From NCBI RefSeq assembly GCF_036346875.1, contig NZ_CP107852.1, positions 3,162,001-3,226,000 of the forward strand: a stretch of DNA of 64,000 nt, in the 5' to 3' direction. The notes under the pieces are model-generated. The model saw nothing but the letters and a program-made list of their open reading frames with translations. It searched no databases and was not told the DNA's origin. Every line of letters starts with the position of its first letter. The stretch's first letter is position 1. The position numbers and the translations under genes are program-made. Below, piece by piece: positions 1 through 10,200 of this stretch. Origin of the DNA: Nocardia sp. NBC_00508. GTDB lineage: Bacteria > Actinomycetota > Actinomycetes > Mycobacteriales > Mycobacteriaceae.

Positions 1-947
1 GAACCGCCGACGAGCACGACGTGGTCGATGTCGGACACCTTGATGCTCGCGTCCTTGATCACGGACTGGAACGGCGCGCGGGTGCGGTCGAGCAGGTCCG
101 AGGTGATCTTCTGGAACTCGGCGCGGGTCAGCTGCTCGTCGAGGAACAGCGGGTTCTTGTCGGCGTCGACGGTGATGTAGGGCAGGTTGATCGAGGTGCT
201 CTGCGAGGAGCTCAGCTCGATCTTGGCCTTCTCGGCGGCCTCACGCAGCCGCTGCATGGCCATCTTGTCCTTGGTCAGGTCGATGCCCGAGCTGGCCTTG
301 AACTTGTCGACCAGCCACTGCACGACCCGCTCGTCCCAGTCGTCGCCACCGAGGTGGTTGTCACCCGAGGTCGCGCGGACCTCGACGACGCCCTCGCCGA
401 TCTCCAGCAGCGAGACGTCGAAGGTGCCGCCACCGAGGTCGAAGACCAGGATGGTCTGCTCCTTGTCGCCCTTGTCCAGGCCGTAGGCGAGCGCGGCCGC
501 GGTGGGCTCGTTGACGATGCGCAGCACGTTCATGCCCGCGATCTGGCCCGCCTCTTTGGTGGCCTGGCGCTGCGAGTCCTCGAAGTAGGCGGGCACGGTG
601 ATGACCGCGTCGGTGATCTCCTCACCGAGGTAGGCCTCGGCGTCGCGCTTCAGCTTCATCAGCACGCGGGCGCTGATCTCCTGCGCGGTGTACTTCTTGT
701 CATCGATCGCCACGGACCAGTCGGTGCCGATGTGCCGCTTGACGGAGCGAATGGTGCGGTCGACGTTGGTAACGGCCTGGTTCTTGGCCGGCTGGCCGAC
801 CAGTACCTCGCCGTTCTTCGCGAACGCGACGATCGACGGGGTGGTGCGCGATCCTTCCGAGTTGGCGACGACGACCGGCTCGCCGCCTTCGAGAACGGCG
901 ACGACCGAGTTCGTGGTCCCGAGGTCGATTCCGACCGCACGAGCCAT
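1..947 (-). CDS. dnaK: Molecular chaperone DnaK (Hsp70), 5' part only
   Basis: The minus-strand reading starts [20 protein letters not shown], the canonical Hsp70 phosphate-1 motif, and continues through [23 protein letters not shown] and the phosphate-2 motif [13 protein letters not shown], ending in the adenosine motif VVLVGGS at the window edge. About 315 residues of an expected 620 or so are present, i.e. most of the ATPase domain. The rest lies outside the window. DnaK is the ATP-driven cytosolic folding chaperone working with GrpE and DnaJ. The start at 947 is supported by an AGGAGG-type ribosome binding site at 953-960. A HAIR element lies about 180 bp upstream, pointing to HspR control as in mycobacteria and streptomycetes. 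Identity is certain; only the truncation is a limit. Confidence 0.98.
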   Translation of the reverse strand, partial: MARAVGIDLGTTNSVVAVLEGGEPVVVANSEGSRTTPSIVAFAKNGEVLVGQPAKNQAVTNVDRTIRSVKRHIGTDWSVAIDDKKYTAQEISARVLMKLKRDAEAYLGEEITDAVITVPAYFEDSQRQATKEAGQIAGMNVLRIVNEPTAAALAYGLDKGDKEQTILVFDLGGGTFDVSLLEIGEGVVEVRATSGDNHLGGDDWDERVVQWLVDKFKASSGIDLTKDKMAMQRLREAAEKAKIELSSSQSTSINLPYITVDADKNPLFLDEQLTRAEFQKITSDLLDRTRAPFQSVIKDASIKVSDIDHVVLVGG

Positions 948-1126
948 TGTGTTTCCTCCTAGTTGACGTACCAATCTGTGTCGGTGCTGGGCGAACAACC
1001 GCCCTGCGGCGCCCATACCGGACGCCACGAGACCTCGCCCCTCGCACCTCACGGAGCACAGCCCCAGCAATACTGAGCGTGGTCGGCTCAATCCTGCATC
1101 GTCACGATGCCGGTAGTCAACCGAAA

Positions 1127-1147
1127 CTTGAGCCGAACACACTCAAT
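1127..1147. promoter_or_regulatory. HAIR-like operator (HspR site) upstream of dnaK
   Basis: The sequence reads CTTGAGC, seven bases, ACTCAAT. It matches the HAIR consensus CTTGAGT-N7-ACTCAAG at 12 of 14 positions with the correct spacer. It lies upstream of dnaK, where actinobacterial HspR represses the dnaK-grpE-dnaJ-hspR operon. The match and spacing are seen directly; HspR binding is inferred. Confidence 0.75.
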
Positions 1148-1271
1148 CTTGTCGAAAGGCTCAACGGACGAACCGCGCGAATAATTCCCGGAGACGCCAG
1201 GCGCGCAGTTCTCGATGGTGCTGCCAGTTCCCCGTTGATACCTTCGCCGGAACTGAGCACAATCGGCATTC

Positions 1272-1709
1272 ATGGATAACGGCGCACCGATCACGCCGCA
1301 CTGCGGCGATGCCGAGGCCGACTACGACGTCCTGCAATGGGACACCCGCGTGGACTGCGAAGTGCGCCAGATCCTCGACCGGGTGGCCGACAAGTGGTCG
1401 CTGCTCGTGATCGCGCTGCTGGACCAGCGCAGTCTGCGGTTCACCGAACTGAAGCGCGCGATCGACGGCGTCAGTCAGCGGATGCTCACCAAGACCCTGC
1501 GGCATCTGGAACGCGATGGCCTCGTCCAGCGCAGCGTGTATCCGACCATCCCGCCGAGGGTCGACTACGCGCTCACCCCACTCGGCGCGAGTCTGCACAC
1601 CACGATCAAGGCGCTGGTCACCTGGACCGAGACGCATCAGAACGAAATCGCCTCGGCCCGTAATACCTACGACCGCCGCGCGGCCGAGGAAGCCGCGGTC
1701 GGCGTGTGA
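1272..1709 (+). CDS. HxlR-family winged-helix transcriptional regulator
   Basis: A 145-residue protein with a single HxlR domain at about residues 28-120. The family signature is visible: CEVRQILDRVADKWSLLVI, then LRFTELKRAIDGVSQRML (HTH) and TLRHLERDGLVQRSVYPTIPPRVDYALT (wing). HxlR proteins are small dimeric DNA-binding regulators that often sense redox state or electrophiles and frequently control an adjacent oxidoreductase. The gene lies 102 bp upstream of a co-directional alcohol dehydrogenase, a plausible target. The Cys at residue 29, just before the winged helix, is in the position used for sensing in some relatives (inference). No strong ribosome binding site precedes the ATG. Confidence 0.9.
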   Translation: MDNGAPITPHCGDAEADYDVLQWDTRVDCEVRQILDRVADKWSLLVIALLDQRSLRFTELKRAIDGVSQRMLTKTLRHLERDGLVQRSVYPTIPPRVDYALTPLGASLHTTIKALVTWTETHQNEIASARNTYDRRAAEEAAVGV

Positions 1710-1811
1710 CGGGGTCCGTTCCGGTCTGGTCCCCATTCCCACGCACTAGGGTGACGACGGGGGTGGCCTGACCGGGGCCGCCCCCGTGCGCCGTCGATCC
1801 GAGGAGTCGCC

Positions 1812-2975
1812 ATGAGGGCCGCCGTCGTCACAGCCGCCGAGTTCGACGTCGCCGAACTGCCCACGCCGCGTCCCGGAGCGGGTCAGCTGCTGATCGACGT
1901 ATCGCGCTGCGGCATCTGCGGCTCGGACCTGCATGCCCGCACACATTCCGACGAACTGGCGGGCTTGGCGGTGGCCACCGGTTACGAGCACTTCATGCGC
2001 TCCGAGCAGAGCGTGGTGCTCGGACACGAATTCAGCGGCACCATTGTCGATTACGGGCCCGACTGCCGCAGGCGGTGGAAGACGGGCACCCCCGTGGTGG
2101 CCCTGCCGATCGTCCGGCACGGCGCCCAGCCACATCTGGTCGGGCTTTCGGCCGCGGCGCCCGGCGGCTACGCCGAACAAGTGGTGGTCCAGGAATCGAT
2201 GACCATGCCGGTGCCGAACGGCCTGTCCGCCGAACACGCCGCGCTGACCGAGCCCATGGCGGTGGCCTGGCATGCCGTGCGCAAGGGCCGGGTCGGCAAG
2301 GGACAAACCGCCTTCGTCATCGGTTGCGGGCCGATCGGCCTCGCGGTGATCAGCATGCTGAAGGCTGCGGGCGTGCGCACCGTGGTCGCGAGCGACTTCT
2401 CGCCGCGCCGACGCGAACTCGCGACCGCGTGCGGAGCCGACGTCGTGGTAGACCCGGCGACCGAGTCGCCGTGGGACGCCGCACCGAAGAAGGGCCGGAT
2501 CAACGACGTCACCGACATCCTCGGGCTCGGTTTCGACACCATGCAACGGCTGCGGCGGGTCCCCAACCTGCCGTGGTGGTATGTCTTCCGGCTGGCGCAC
2601 ACCCTGAACGCGGGACCGGCCGGGCCGGTGATCTTCGAATGTGTCGGCGTGCCCGGAATCATCGATCAGATCCTCGCGGCGGCGCCGCCGCTGTCGCGTG
2701 TGGTCGTGGTCGGGGTGTGCATGGAAGCCGACCGCTTCCACCCCGCGATGGCGATCAACAAGGAAATCGAACTGCGTTTCGTGCTCGGCTACGACCCCGG
2801 CGAGTTCCGCGACACCCTGCACATGCTCGCCGACGGCAAGGTCGATCCGACCCCGTTGATCACCGGGACCGTCGGGCTGGAAGGCGTGGCGAACGCCTTC
2901 ACCGCCCTCGGCAACCCGGAGCGGCACGCGAAGATCCTGATCGACCCGCGCAGCTCCGCCGTCACGCCGATCTGA
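1812..2975 (+). CDS. Zinc-dependent alcohol dehydrogenase (MDR superfamily)
   Basis: A 387-residue medium-chain dehydrogenase/reductase. The N-terminal GroES-like domain carries the catalytic zinc ligands in CGICGSDLH and GHEFSG, with a further Glu in LTEPMAVAWHAV. The Rossmann fold is marked by GCGPIGLAVISMLKAAG. The four-Cys structural-zinc loop that classical ADHs carry after the GHE motif is absent: the segment after VDYGPDC has no Cys cluster, so only the catalytic zinc is expected. A GAGGAG ribosome binding site sits 6 bp before the ATG. Mycobacteria and nocardiae have many such enzymes of unknown substrate. The upstream HxlR gene may regulate it. Confidence 0.9.
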   Translation: MRAAVVTAAEFDVAELPTPRPGAGQLLIDVSRCGICGSDLHARTHSDELAGLAVATGYEHFMRSEQSVVLGHEFSGTIVDYGPDCRRRWKTGTPVVALPIVRHGAQPHLVGLSAAAPGGYAEQVVVQESMTMPVPNGLSAEHAALTEPMAVAWHAVRKGRVGKGQTAFVIGCGPIGLAVISMLKAAGVRTVVASDFSPRRRELATACGADVVVDPATESPWDAAPKKGRINDVTDILGLGFDTMQRLRRVPNLPWWYVFRLAHTLNAGPAGPVIFECVGVPGIIDQILAAAPPLSRVVVVGVCMEADRFHPAMAINKEIELRFVLGYDPGEFRDTLHMLADGKVDPTPLITGTVGLEGVANAFTALGNPERHAKILIDPRSSAVTPI

Positions 2976-2987
2976 GCGGCCGCCTCG

Positions 2988-3632
2988 TCACGGGGCGGCG
3001 GACAAGACGTCGTCGGCGATCTTCTCGTCCAGCGTCACCCGCACGAGCGCCGCGGCGAGATCCGCGGTGTGGTGATCGGGTGCGAGGTCGGCCAGCCGGG
3101 CCGGATCCTCCGGCAGCTGGACGCGTTTGGCCCCGCGCAGGGCCCGCTCGTCGAAGTGCGGCCGCACCCACGTCCAGATGTCCTGGACCTCGCGCAGGAA
3201 GATGTCGCTTCCGGTGGGACCGATGCCCTGGAACTCTTGCAGCAGTTCGGCGGCGCGCTTCGGGTCGTTGTCCGCCTTCTTGGCCAGTTCGCGCAGGTCA
3301 CCGTGGTAACGGTCGAGCAAGCGCGAGGCATTGGCGCCCAGTCTGGTCGCGGTGCTCTCGTCGTATCGGCGGTAGTTCGCCCGGCCGAGTGCGTCGACCA
3401 GCTCCTGCCAGTCCGCGTCCGCGACCCGGTGCGGCGTGCGGTAACCGTTGGCGATCAACTCCCGCGTGGCCGCCACCGCGATCTCGGCGGAGATCCGGGT
3501 GCTGAGCAGCTCGGCGAGCATGAGCAGCTGGAACAGCGAAGCCGGTTGGTCCTCCAGCGTGATACCCGCTTCCTCGGCATAACCCGTGCCCGCCCGGACG
3601 AGCAGTTCATGTACGACATCCTCTTGGCTCAT
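2988..3632 (-). CDS. Endonuclease III-like HhH protein
   Basis: A 214-residue protein that resembles the HhH-GPD DNA glycosylase fold. The helix-hairpin-helix is visible as LLQEFQGIGPTGSDIFLREVQDI at about residues 129-151, preceded by helical segments (FQLLMLAELLSTRIS, DALGRANYRRYD) typical of the endonuclease III core. It lacks the C-terminal four-Cys Fe-S cluster of true Nth, and the catalytic Lys-Asp pair is not obvious, so DNA-repair activity is uncertain. Annotated relatives in actinobacteria are usually called 'endonuclease'. It lies 142 bp downstream of iniC on the same strand and could be co-transcribed. Confidence 0.75.
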   Translation of the reverse strand: MSQEDVVHELLVRAGTGYAEEAGITLEDQPASLFQLLMLAELLSTRISAEIAVAATRELIANGYRTPHRVADADWQELVDALGRANYRRYDESTATRLGANASRLLDRYHGDLRELAKKADNDPKRAAELLQEFQGIGPTGSDIFLREVQDIWTWVRPHFDERALRGAKRVQLPEDPARLADLAPDHHTADLAAALVRVTLDEKIADDVLSAAP

Positions 3633-3774
3633 CGTTGCCTCCTCTCGCTATCGGCGGCATACCCGCAGGCAGGTCCGCTACACCGCCCGCGAAGCTACCC
3701 ATTCGACCGCCTGAGCCCGCTGTGGGAGCGCCCCCGACGGGGCGGGTTCCGCGACGATTGCCGGCAAGGAGGCG

Positions 3775-5328
3775 CTATTCCGGCAGCAGACTCAGCGCGC
3801 CTTCCGCGCTGCGGGCGGCCGTGAGACAAGCGGTGACCGTGAACTGGTCCGCGAGGGGGTGGCGGGCGCGGGCGCGCCATTTCCGGACCGCGGCGACAGC
3901 GTGGGCGCGCTGCACCCCGGGCGCGGCATCGATCGGAAGGCCGAGCCGCAGATGGGGCGCGATGCCGGACCCGCCGATCAGGCGATGCAGCTCGGCGAGA
4001 TCGTCCGCGGGCAAGGTCAGTTCGTCGGTGCGCAAGCGGCCGAGCAGGCGCAGCTCCGCGAAGCCGTGCACATCCGCGAGCAGGGTGCGCACCCGCGGCA
4101 GCAGACGATCGGCCGCAGTGCCGGGGTAGGCGGTGAGCACCCTGGCCAGCGCCGTGAGCGCGGAATGCGCCTTGAGCTGGTCGGCGCGTTGTCCGAACTG
4201 CACGTCGAGCACCGAACGCAGTTCGTCGACACCGCTGCGACCGGTCAACTCGGCGGCGAGCGTGGCCGAATCGCGCACGCCGAGGCGAATCAGGGTGACC
4301 GCCATGCGGATGCCGAACAGCCCGAATCGTTCGGCGAGCTGCGCGCGCAGTTCCGGCGGCACCGGCAGTGGCACGTCGGCGCGCGCGAAGCGGTCAGCCG
4401 AAAGCAGAGCGGAGCTCAGTTCGTCGACGGATATGCCGGCCAGCGCCTGGAACGCCGCGAACTCCTGCTGACGCAGTGTCGCCGCGGCGAACGCGAGCAG
4501 CCCCGCGACCGGGATCACGGCCTGGCACAAGCCGGTTCGCTCGAGTTCTCCCGCGAAACGCGCGGCAACCTCACGCGCGGAGTGCAACGCGTCGATCCGG
4601 CCCGCGCCGATCTCGTCGGCTCGGGAGACCACGCCGATGATGCCGAGCGGGCCGTGCGACCCTGGACCGCCGTTGGCCGCCGCGGTCCCGGCGCCCACGC
4701 GCTCCAGGAAGTGCACATCCGCCGCGTCCAACCTGCGCAGCAGATACACGACCGCGTCCGCGCCCGGGATGGCGATGCCCCGCTCCGCCTGCTCGTCGTC
4801 CTCTCCTGGCATCAACAACCGCGCCGTACGCCGCGACACCTCCCGCGACAGCGACGACGTCCCCGGCGTATCGATGATGGTGGTGTGCGCGAGCGCCGCG
4901 GCGGGCCATTCGACCTCGATGTGGTCGACCTCGCGCGGCACGGGGGCGTTCCAGTTCAGCCGGTCCAGGTCGAAGGTCAGCCCATGGGTTCCGCTGCCGC
5001 GCCGGACCACGACGTGCGCGCGGGCGCCGTCCGCGGCGTACGCCGTCACGCTGGGGGTCGAACCGTATCGGTACCAGGTGACCACCCTGGTGCACTCGGT
5101 CGCGTCGGTGGGGGCGATGTCCTGCCCGACAAGGGAATTCAGCAGGGTCGACTTGCCCGCCTTGATCGAACCGGCCAGCGCCACCCGCAGCGGCTGGTCC
5201 AGTCGGCGGGCACAGTCGGCCAGCAGTGCCCGGGGCCGCGGTTCGCCCGCGAGCGACGCCTGCGCCGCGCCGACCAGCTGATGGGCTTCGGCGACGATGC
5301 CCGGCACCGCGCCGACTTCACGTCTCAC
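3775..5328 (-). CDS. iniC: IniC-like dynamin-family GTPase
   Basis: A 517-residue bacterial dynamin-like protein. The GTPase domain is N-terminal: the P-loop is GSIKAGKSTLLNSL (about residues 54-67), switch I contains DATECTRVVTWY, and the G3 motif is IIDTPGTSS. A G4-like segment VVSRADEIG follows. The remaining half is mostly helical. M. tuberculosis IniC is 493 aa, so length fits. The gene is directly downstream of iniA on the same strand, the same order as the mycobacterial isoniazid-inducible operon. Dynamin-like Ini proteins act on membranes under cell-wall stress; IniA of mycobacteria has membrane fission activity. The role here is inferred from homology and operon position. Confidence 0.9.
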   Translation of the reverse strand: MRREVGAVPGIVAEAHQLVGAAQASLAGEPRPRALLADCARRLDQPLRVALAGSIKAGKSTLLNSLVGQDIAPTDATECTRVVTWYRYGSTPSVTAYAADGARAHVVVRRGSGTHGLTFDLDRLNWNAPVPREVDHIEVEWPAAALAHTTIIDTPGTSSLSREVSRRTARLLMPGEDDEQAERGIAIPGADAVVYLLRRLDAADVHFLERVGAGTAAANGGPGSHGPLGIIGVVSRADEIGAGRIDALHSAREVAARFAGELERTGLCQAVIPVAGLLAFAAATLRQQEFAAFQALAGISVDELSSALLSADRFARADVPLPVPPELRAQLAERFGLFGIRMAVTLIRLGVRDSATLAAELTGRSGVDELRSVLDVQFGQRADQLKAHSALTALARVLTAYPGTAADRLLPRVRTLLADVHGFAELRLLGRLRTDELTLPADDLAELHRLIGGSGIAPHLRLGLPIDAAPGVQRAHAVAAVRKWRARARHPLADQFTVTACLTAARSAEGALSLLPE

Positions 5329-5383
5329 GACTGCGCCTCGCCTGCGCTCGGCTCCGTCGTTCGCTCGCTGCGCTCCCTCACGG
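5329..5383. repeat. GC-rich short-period intergenic sequence between iniA and iniC
   Basis: The iniA-iniC junction is built from short related runs such as GCGCTCGGCTCCGTC, GTTCGCTCGCTGCGCTCC. Similar CGCTCG/TCGCTGCGCTCG runs recur near 59931-59941. It resembles dispersed nocardial intergenic repeats and overlaps the last codons of iniA. Function is unknown; low complexity alone could explain it. Confidence 0.35.
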
Positions 5384-7240
5384 GGCTACCGTACCGGCGG
5401 GTCCCATCGGTAGCGCGGTCTGCATGGCATCGGCATATCGGCGCAGCTCGGCGACCACGCGCAGCTGTTGTTCGAGCTGTGCGCCACGCTCGGCGCGGCG
5501 GGTTGCCACCATGGTCGCGGCCTCCTGCGCGGCGCGCAGCGAGTCATCGATCGAGCGGAGGCTGCGCTGAGCGACGCCCGCGTAGTGATCGCGCAGCGCA
5601 CGGTGGATGCGGTGCAGGCGGTCCTTCGACTCCTTGCCCGCCTGGAACGCCACGTCGTCGACGAAGCGACGCACCGCCGCCTTCCCCTCGTTTCGCCGCT
5701 TGGCCAGCCTGGCCTGCTTGTCGTCACGGAAGGCCTTGCCGCCCACCAGAACTCCCGCGCCGATCGAGATCGGGTTGAGCAGGGCGAGCCCGGCGAAGGT
5801 ACTGGCCAGCCCCACCATCAGCACACCGCCGTAGGAGCCGCGCATGCCGACGAGCAGCTTGCTGCCGAAGCCGATGTCGGGTTCCAGATCGGCGAGCGTG
5901 CCGGAGATGGCGCGGCCGGTGTCGGCGCGCAGGCCGGGCCGCACGTCCGGCAGGTCGACGGCGCCCACCTCGGAGAAATGTTCGGCGACCCGTTCGGCGA
6001 GCTGGATCGCCCGCGAGTGGGTCCACAGCAGGTTGTCGCCGAGGGCGGTATCGACGGTGCCGGTGAGATGTTCGGCGATGCGGTCCCAGTGCCTGCCGGG
6101 ATCGTGCTCGTCGATCCATTCCTCGGTGGTCCGTGCGAGGGTGCGCAATCGGTCGCGCAGATCATGGTCGACATCCCCGGCCAGGTCGGTGATGCCGTCG
6201 GCGAGGGTCTGCTGCCACGCCGCGGTTCTGCGGTGCAGTTCCTCGGCGGCCGCGCGAGCGGATTGCAGCTCCCGTACCGCCGCCGCGCCCTGGGCCGGAT
6301 CGCGGACGGCGACCAGCTCGCTGCCCAACGCGAGCGCGAGATGCTCCGCCACGGAACGGATATCACGCGCCACCGCCGCGCGGGTGGCCAGTTGGTCACG
6401 CGCTACGACCTGGTCGCGCAGGAACTGATAGAGCACACCGAAGCCGGATTCGATACCCAGCTGACTGTCCTGCAAGCGCATCGCGTGGGCGCGCAGCAGC
6501 GACGACACCGGGATCATCGGCACGTCGAGGCGGGCGCGCTCGAGGTGGCCCAGATCGGCCTCGTGCACCTGACGCCAGTGCGGGTACAGGTCGGTCTTGG
6601 TGAGCAGCAGCGCGACCGTCGGGCACAACTCGCGCACCTGCCGCAGGAAGGCCAGTTCCGGCTCGGTGAGCTCGGTCGACGCGTCCGACAGCACCAGCAC
6701 CGCGTCCGCCGCGGGCACCAGCCCGAGCACTCCCGCGGCGTGCGCGTTGCCGTGCCCGCCCACGCCGGGGGTGTCGATCAGGACGATGCCGTCGGCGAGC
6801 AGCGTGTTGGGAATCTGGACTTCGAGACGCACGATCCGCCGCCCCTGCGCAAGTGGGGAGCGCGGATCGATAGCACCGATATCCGCGATCGGCACCGCGA
6901 CCCTGGTCTCCGCGCCGCTGGAATCGCCGTGCGCCGCGAGCACCAACTCGGCACGCGGCTCGGGGCCGTGCGACAGCAGCATCGGCACCGTGGTGGTGGC
7001 ATCGTCGCCGACCGGGCAGATGTCCAGGTTCAGCAGAGCGTTGACGAAACGGCTCTTCCCCTGGTCCAGCTGCCCGGCGACGACGATGCGCCTGCGCGGG
7101 TCACGGACCCGGTCGGCCGCCACCTCGAGGCGGCCGACCAGATCGTTGCGGCCCGCGGCGCGCGCCGCCGCGATGGTCTCACCGAGTACTGATAACAGCG
7201 GTACCGCCGGTGGTGCGGGTTTCGGCGCGGGCGTCCCCAT
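5378..7240 (-). CDS. iniA: IniA-like dynamin-family GTPase
   Basis: A 620-residue dynamin-like protein; M. tuberculosis IniA is 640 aa. The P-loop GQLDQGKSRFVNALL lies at about residues 57-71, followed by DDATTTVPMLLSHG (switch I) and the G3 motif VLIDTPGVGG. LLLTKTDLYPHW is the G4 (TKxD) motif. A hydrophobic helical pair, GVLMVGLASTFAGLALLNPISIGAGVLVGGKAF (about residues 475-507), is the expected membrane-inserting paddle. It sits between iniB (38 bp upstream) and iniC. IniA is the membrane-remodelling GTPase induced by cell-wall inhibitors such as isoniazid and ethambutol in mycobacteria. Function here is by homology and conserved operon. Confidence 0.92.
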   Translation of the reverse strand: MGTPAPKPAPPAVPLLSVLGETIAAARAAGRNDLVGRLEVAADRVRDPRRRIVVAGQLDQGKSRFVNALLNLDICPVGDDATTTVPMLLSHGPEPRAELVLAAHGDSSGAETRVAVPIADIGAIDPRSPLAQGRRIVRLEVQIPNTLLADGIVLIDTPGVGGHGNAHAAGVLGLVPAADAVLVLSDASTELTEPELAFLRQVRELCPTVALLLTKTDLYPHWRQVHEADLGHLERARLDVPMIPVSSLLRAHAMRLQDSQLGIESGFGVLYQFLRDQVVARDQLATRAAVARDIRSVAEHLALALGSELVAVRDPAQGAAAVRELQSARAAAEELHRRTAAWQQTLADGITDLAGDVDHDLRDRLRTLARTTEEWIDEHDPGRHWDRIAEHLTGTVDTALGDNLLWTHSRAIQLAERVAEHFSEVGAVDLPDVRPGLRADTGRAISGTLADLEPDIGFGSKLLVGMRGSYGGVLMVGLASTFAGLALLNPISIGAGVLVGGKAFRDDKQARLAKRRNEGKAAVRRFVDDVAFQAGKESKDRLHRIHRALRDHYAGVAQRSLRSIDDSLRAAQEAATMVATRRAERGAQLEQQLRVVAELRRYADAMQTALPMGPAGTVAP

Positions 7241-7277
7241 CGCGGTATGGACCTCTTTCCGTAGAACCGGCCAACTG

Positions 7278-10200
7278 TCAGTGCAGGAACGTGTCTCCGG
7301 TCAGGTCGGCGCCTGCCGAACCGGAGAGATCCGCGCCCGCCTGCGTGTCGCCGAACAGGCCGGCGTCGGTCTGCGCACCCGTGGTGCTGTCCAGACCCGA
7401 ACCGAAGGCGCTCGACACGTCCAGCGAGGACCAAGTGTGCGCGGTCGAGCCCACGCTGCCACCGAGACCCGCCTCGGTGTCCACCGCACCCTGCGTGGCG
7501 CCGCTCACCGAGCCGCCGAGTCCGGCGCCCGCGTCCGCCGCGCCACCGACCGTCGAGTTCAGCCCACCACCGAGCCCCGATGTGGTGTCGAGGCCCGCGG
7601 ACAGCCCGGATGTCGCGTGCGAACCGGCATCGATGCCGCCGCTGATTCCGCTGTCCAGGCTCGAGCCCCACTGCGCACCGGCATTCGACGCGCCTTCGAG
7701 TCCGCCGGAAAGTCCGCCGCTCGCGTTGCCCACAGCTCCGAGGCCGGTGGACAAGCCGGTCTCCAGACCCGCGCCCGCCCCGATCCCGCCATCTATTCCG
7801 GTGGTCAAGCCTGAGCCGAGTCCGGCACCCGCCTGCGCTCCCGCATCGAGTCCAGCCGACAGACCCGTACCGAGCCCAGCGCCAGCCTGTGCTCCCGCAT
7901 CCAGACCAGCCGACAGACCCGTACCGAGCCCAGCGCCAGCCTGTGCTCCCGCATCCAGACCAGCCGACAGACCCGTACCGAGCCCGGCACCAGCCTGCGC
8001 TCCGGCGTCGATGGCGCCGCTGAGGCCTGTCTCGAGACCGGAACCGGCCTGCACCGCGCCGTCCACGCCGGTGGACAATCCCGCGCCGAGACCAGTGGAC
8101 AAACCAGTTTCCAGTCCGGTGGTCGCCTCGGCCCCGGCATCGAGCGCCGTGCCGAGTCCGGTTTCCAGGCCCGTACCGAACTGGCCTCCGGCGTTCAGCG
8201 AGCCATCCAGGCCGCCGCCGAGTTCCGCGCCGGTGCTCACCGCCGCGCCGAGTCCGGTCGCGAGACCCGTTTCCAGACCCGCCGTCGCCTGCGTTCCGAG
8301 GTTCGCGGTCCCGCCGATGGCAGAAGAGAAGTTGCCACCGAGTCCGGCGGTCAGATTGCCCGACCCCTGCGCAGCGGTTTCGATTCCGCCGGTGAGCCCG
8401 GTCGTCGCTTGGCCTCCGGCCTCGAGCACGCCACCGATCCCAGTGGACAAGCCGCTCTCCAGTCCGGTGCCGATCTGTGTACCCGCGTCCGCCGACCCCT
8501 GCAATCCGGTGGAGAGCCCACCACCCAAGTCGGCACCCGCCTGCGCACCGCCGCCGAGCGCGGCATCCAGACCAGTCGTCAGGCCACCGGCCCCCTGCAG
8601 CGCTCCCTCCAGACCCGCACCCAGACCAGCACCGGCCTGCCCACCGGCACCCAGCGCCGCATCCACACCGGTCGTCAAACCGCCGACCGCATCCACAGCG
8701 CCCTCCAGACCCGCGCCGGCCTGCCCACCAGCCCCGAGGCCGGCGGACAAATCGGTTGCCGCACCCACTGCCCCCTGCAGCCCCGCGCCCAAATCCGTGG
8801 TCGCCTCCGCAGCGCCCTCCAGACCAGTGGTCACACCAGCCGCGCCACCAACAGCACCTTCCAAACCCGCTCCCAGGCCGGTCGCAGCATCAACGGCACC
8901 CTCCAGACCGGCACCTGTCTGCGCACCGCCGCCCAGCACCGCGTCCACTCCGGTCGTCAAACCACCGACCGCATCCACAGCTCCCCCCAGGCCCGCGCCC
9001 AGACCCGCGGTGGCACCCGCCGCGCCATCCACAGCACCTTCCAAGCCCACGCCCAGATTCGTGGTCACGCCTGCGGCGCCACCGACAGCACCTTCCAGAC
9101 CCGCGCCCAGACCGGTTCCAGCTTGTGCACCGAGGCCTCCGGTGACGTCAGTTGCCGCACCGACAGCACCCTGAAGGCCCACACCCAAACCGGTGGTCAC
9201 ACCGGCCGCGCCAGCCACAGCGCCTTCCAGGCCCGCACCGAGGCCGGTCGTCAAGCCGGTCGTCGCGTCAATCGCACCTTCCAGACCTGCCCCCACACCC
9301 GCGCCGAGATCAGCACCCGCTTGGGCACCGGCGCCGAGGCTCGCAGTCAAATCGGTGGCCGCACCGACGGCGCCTTCCAGGCCCGCTCCCAGACCGGTCG
9401 TCAAGCCGGTCGTCGCATCTACCGCGCCCTGTAGACCTGCGCTGACGCCCGCGCTGAGATCAGCACCCGCCTGGGCGCCGGTGCCAAGCGCCGCGTCTAT
9501 TCCTGTGGTCAGACCGGTTGCCGCGTCCACCGCGCCTTGCAGTCCCGCGCCGAGGCCCGTGGTCAGGCCCGCCGCCCCGTTCACGGCACCTTCCAGGCCC
9601 GCGCCGAGGCCGGTCGTCAGGCCCGCCGCCGCATCCACTGCGCCCTCCAGGCCGGTGGAAAGACCGGCGCCCGCGCCGACGGCGGCGTCGATGCCGGTGG
9701 ACAGGCCACTCTCCAGGCCGGCGCCGATGTTTCCCGCGCCCGCCAACCCGGTGGACAGGTCGGCGTCCAGGTCGACGCCCGCGCCGATGCCGCTGATCAC
9801 CTGGGTGCCTGCGCCGAGCAGGCCGCCCACGGCAGCACCCAGGTCGGCGCCCGCATTCACCACTGTGTCGAGGCTCGCGGCCAGCCCCGCCCCCAGACCG
9901 GCGCCGATCTCCAGGCCGGTGTCGATCGCGGTGTTCAGTCCGGCGCCGAGGTCGACGCCCGTGCCCACGCCGAGATCGATATCGGCACCAGCGCCCGCAC
10001 CAGCGCCGAGGTCGACGCCGAGGTCCGCGCCCAGATCGACGCCTGCGTTCGCCACCGCGGCCGCGCCTACGGTGCCCGCCGCGCTCACCGCGGCCGCCGC
10101 ACCGGTCTGCGCGCCCGCCGCCACAATTGCCTGCAATTGGGAACCCCCGGTGACCAGCGCCGACTCGGCGACCATCGGAGCGCACAGGGTGATGTCCTCG

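Noticed and set aside
7840..8003. CRISPR-like repeat array
   Set aside because: The 54-bp units are contiguous with no spacers and remain in frame within iniB.
7210..9434. Long plus-strand open frames (up to 654 aa) opposite iniB
   Set aside because: They are Pro/Ala/Ser- or Arg/Thr-rich shadows of the repetitive iniB coding sequence with no recognisable domain or ribosome binding site.
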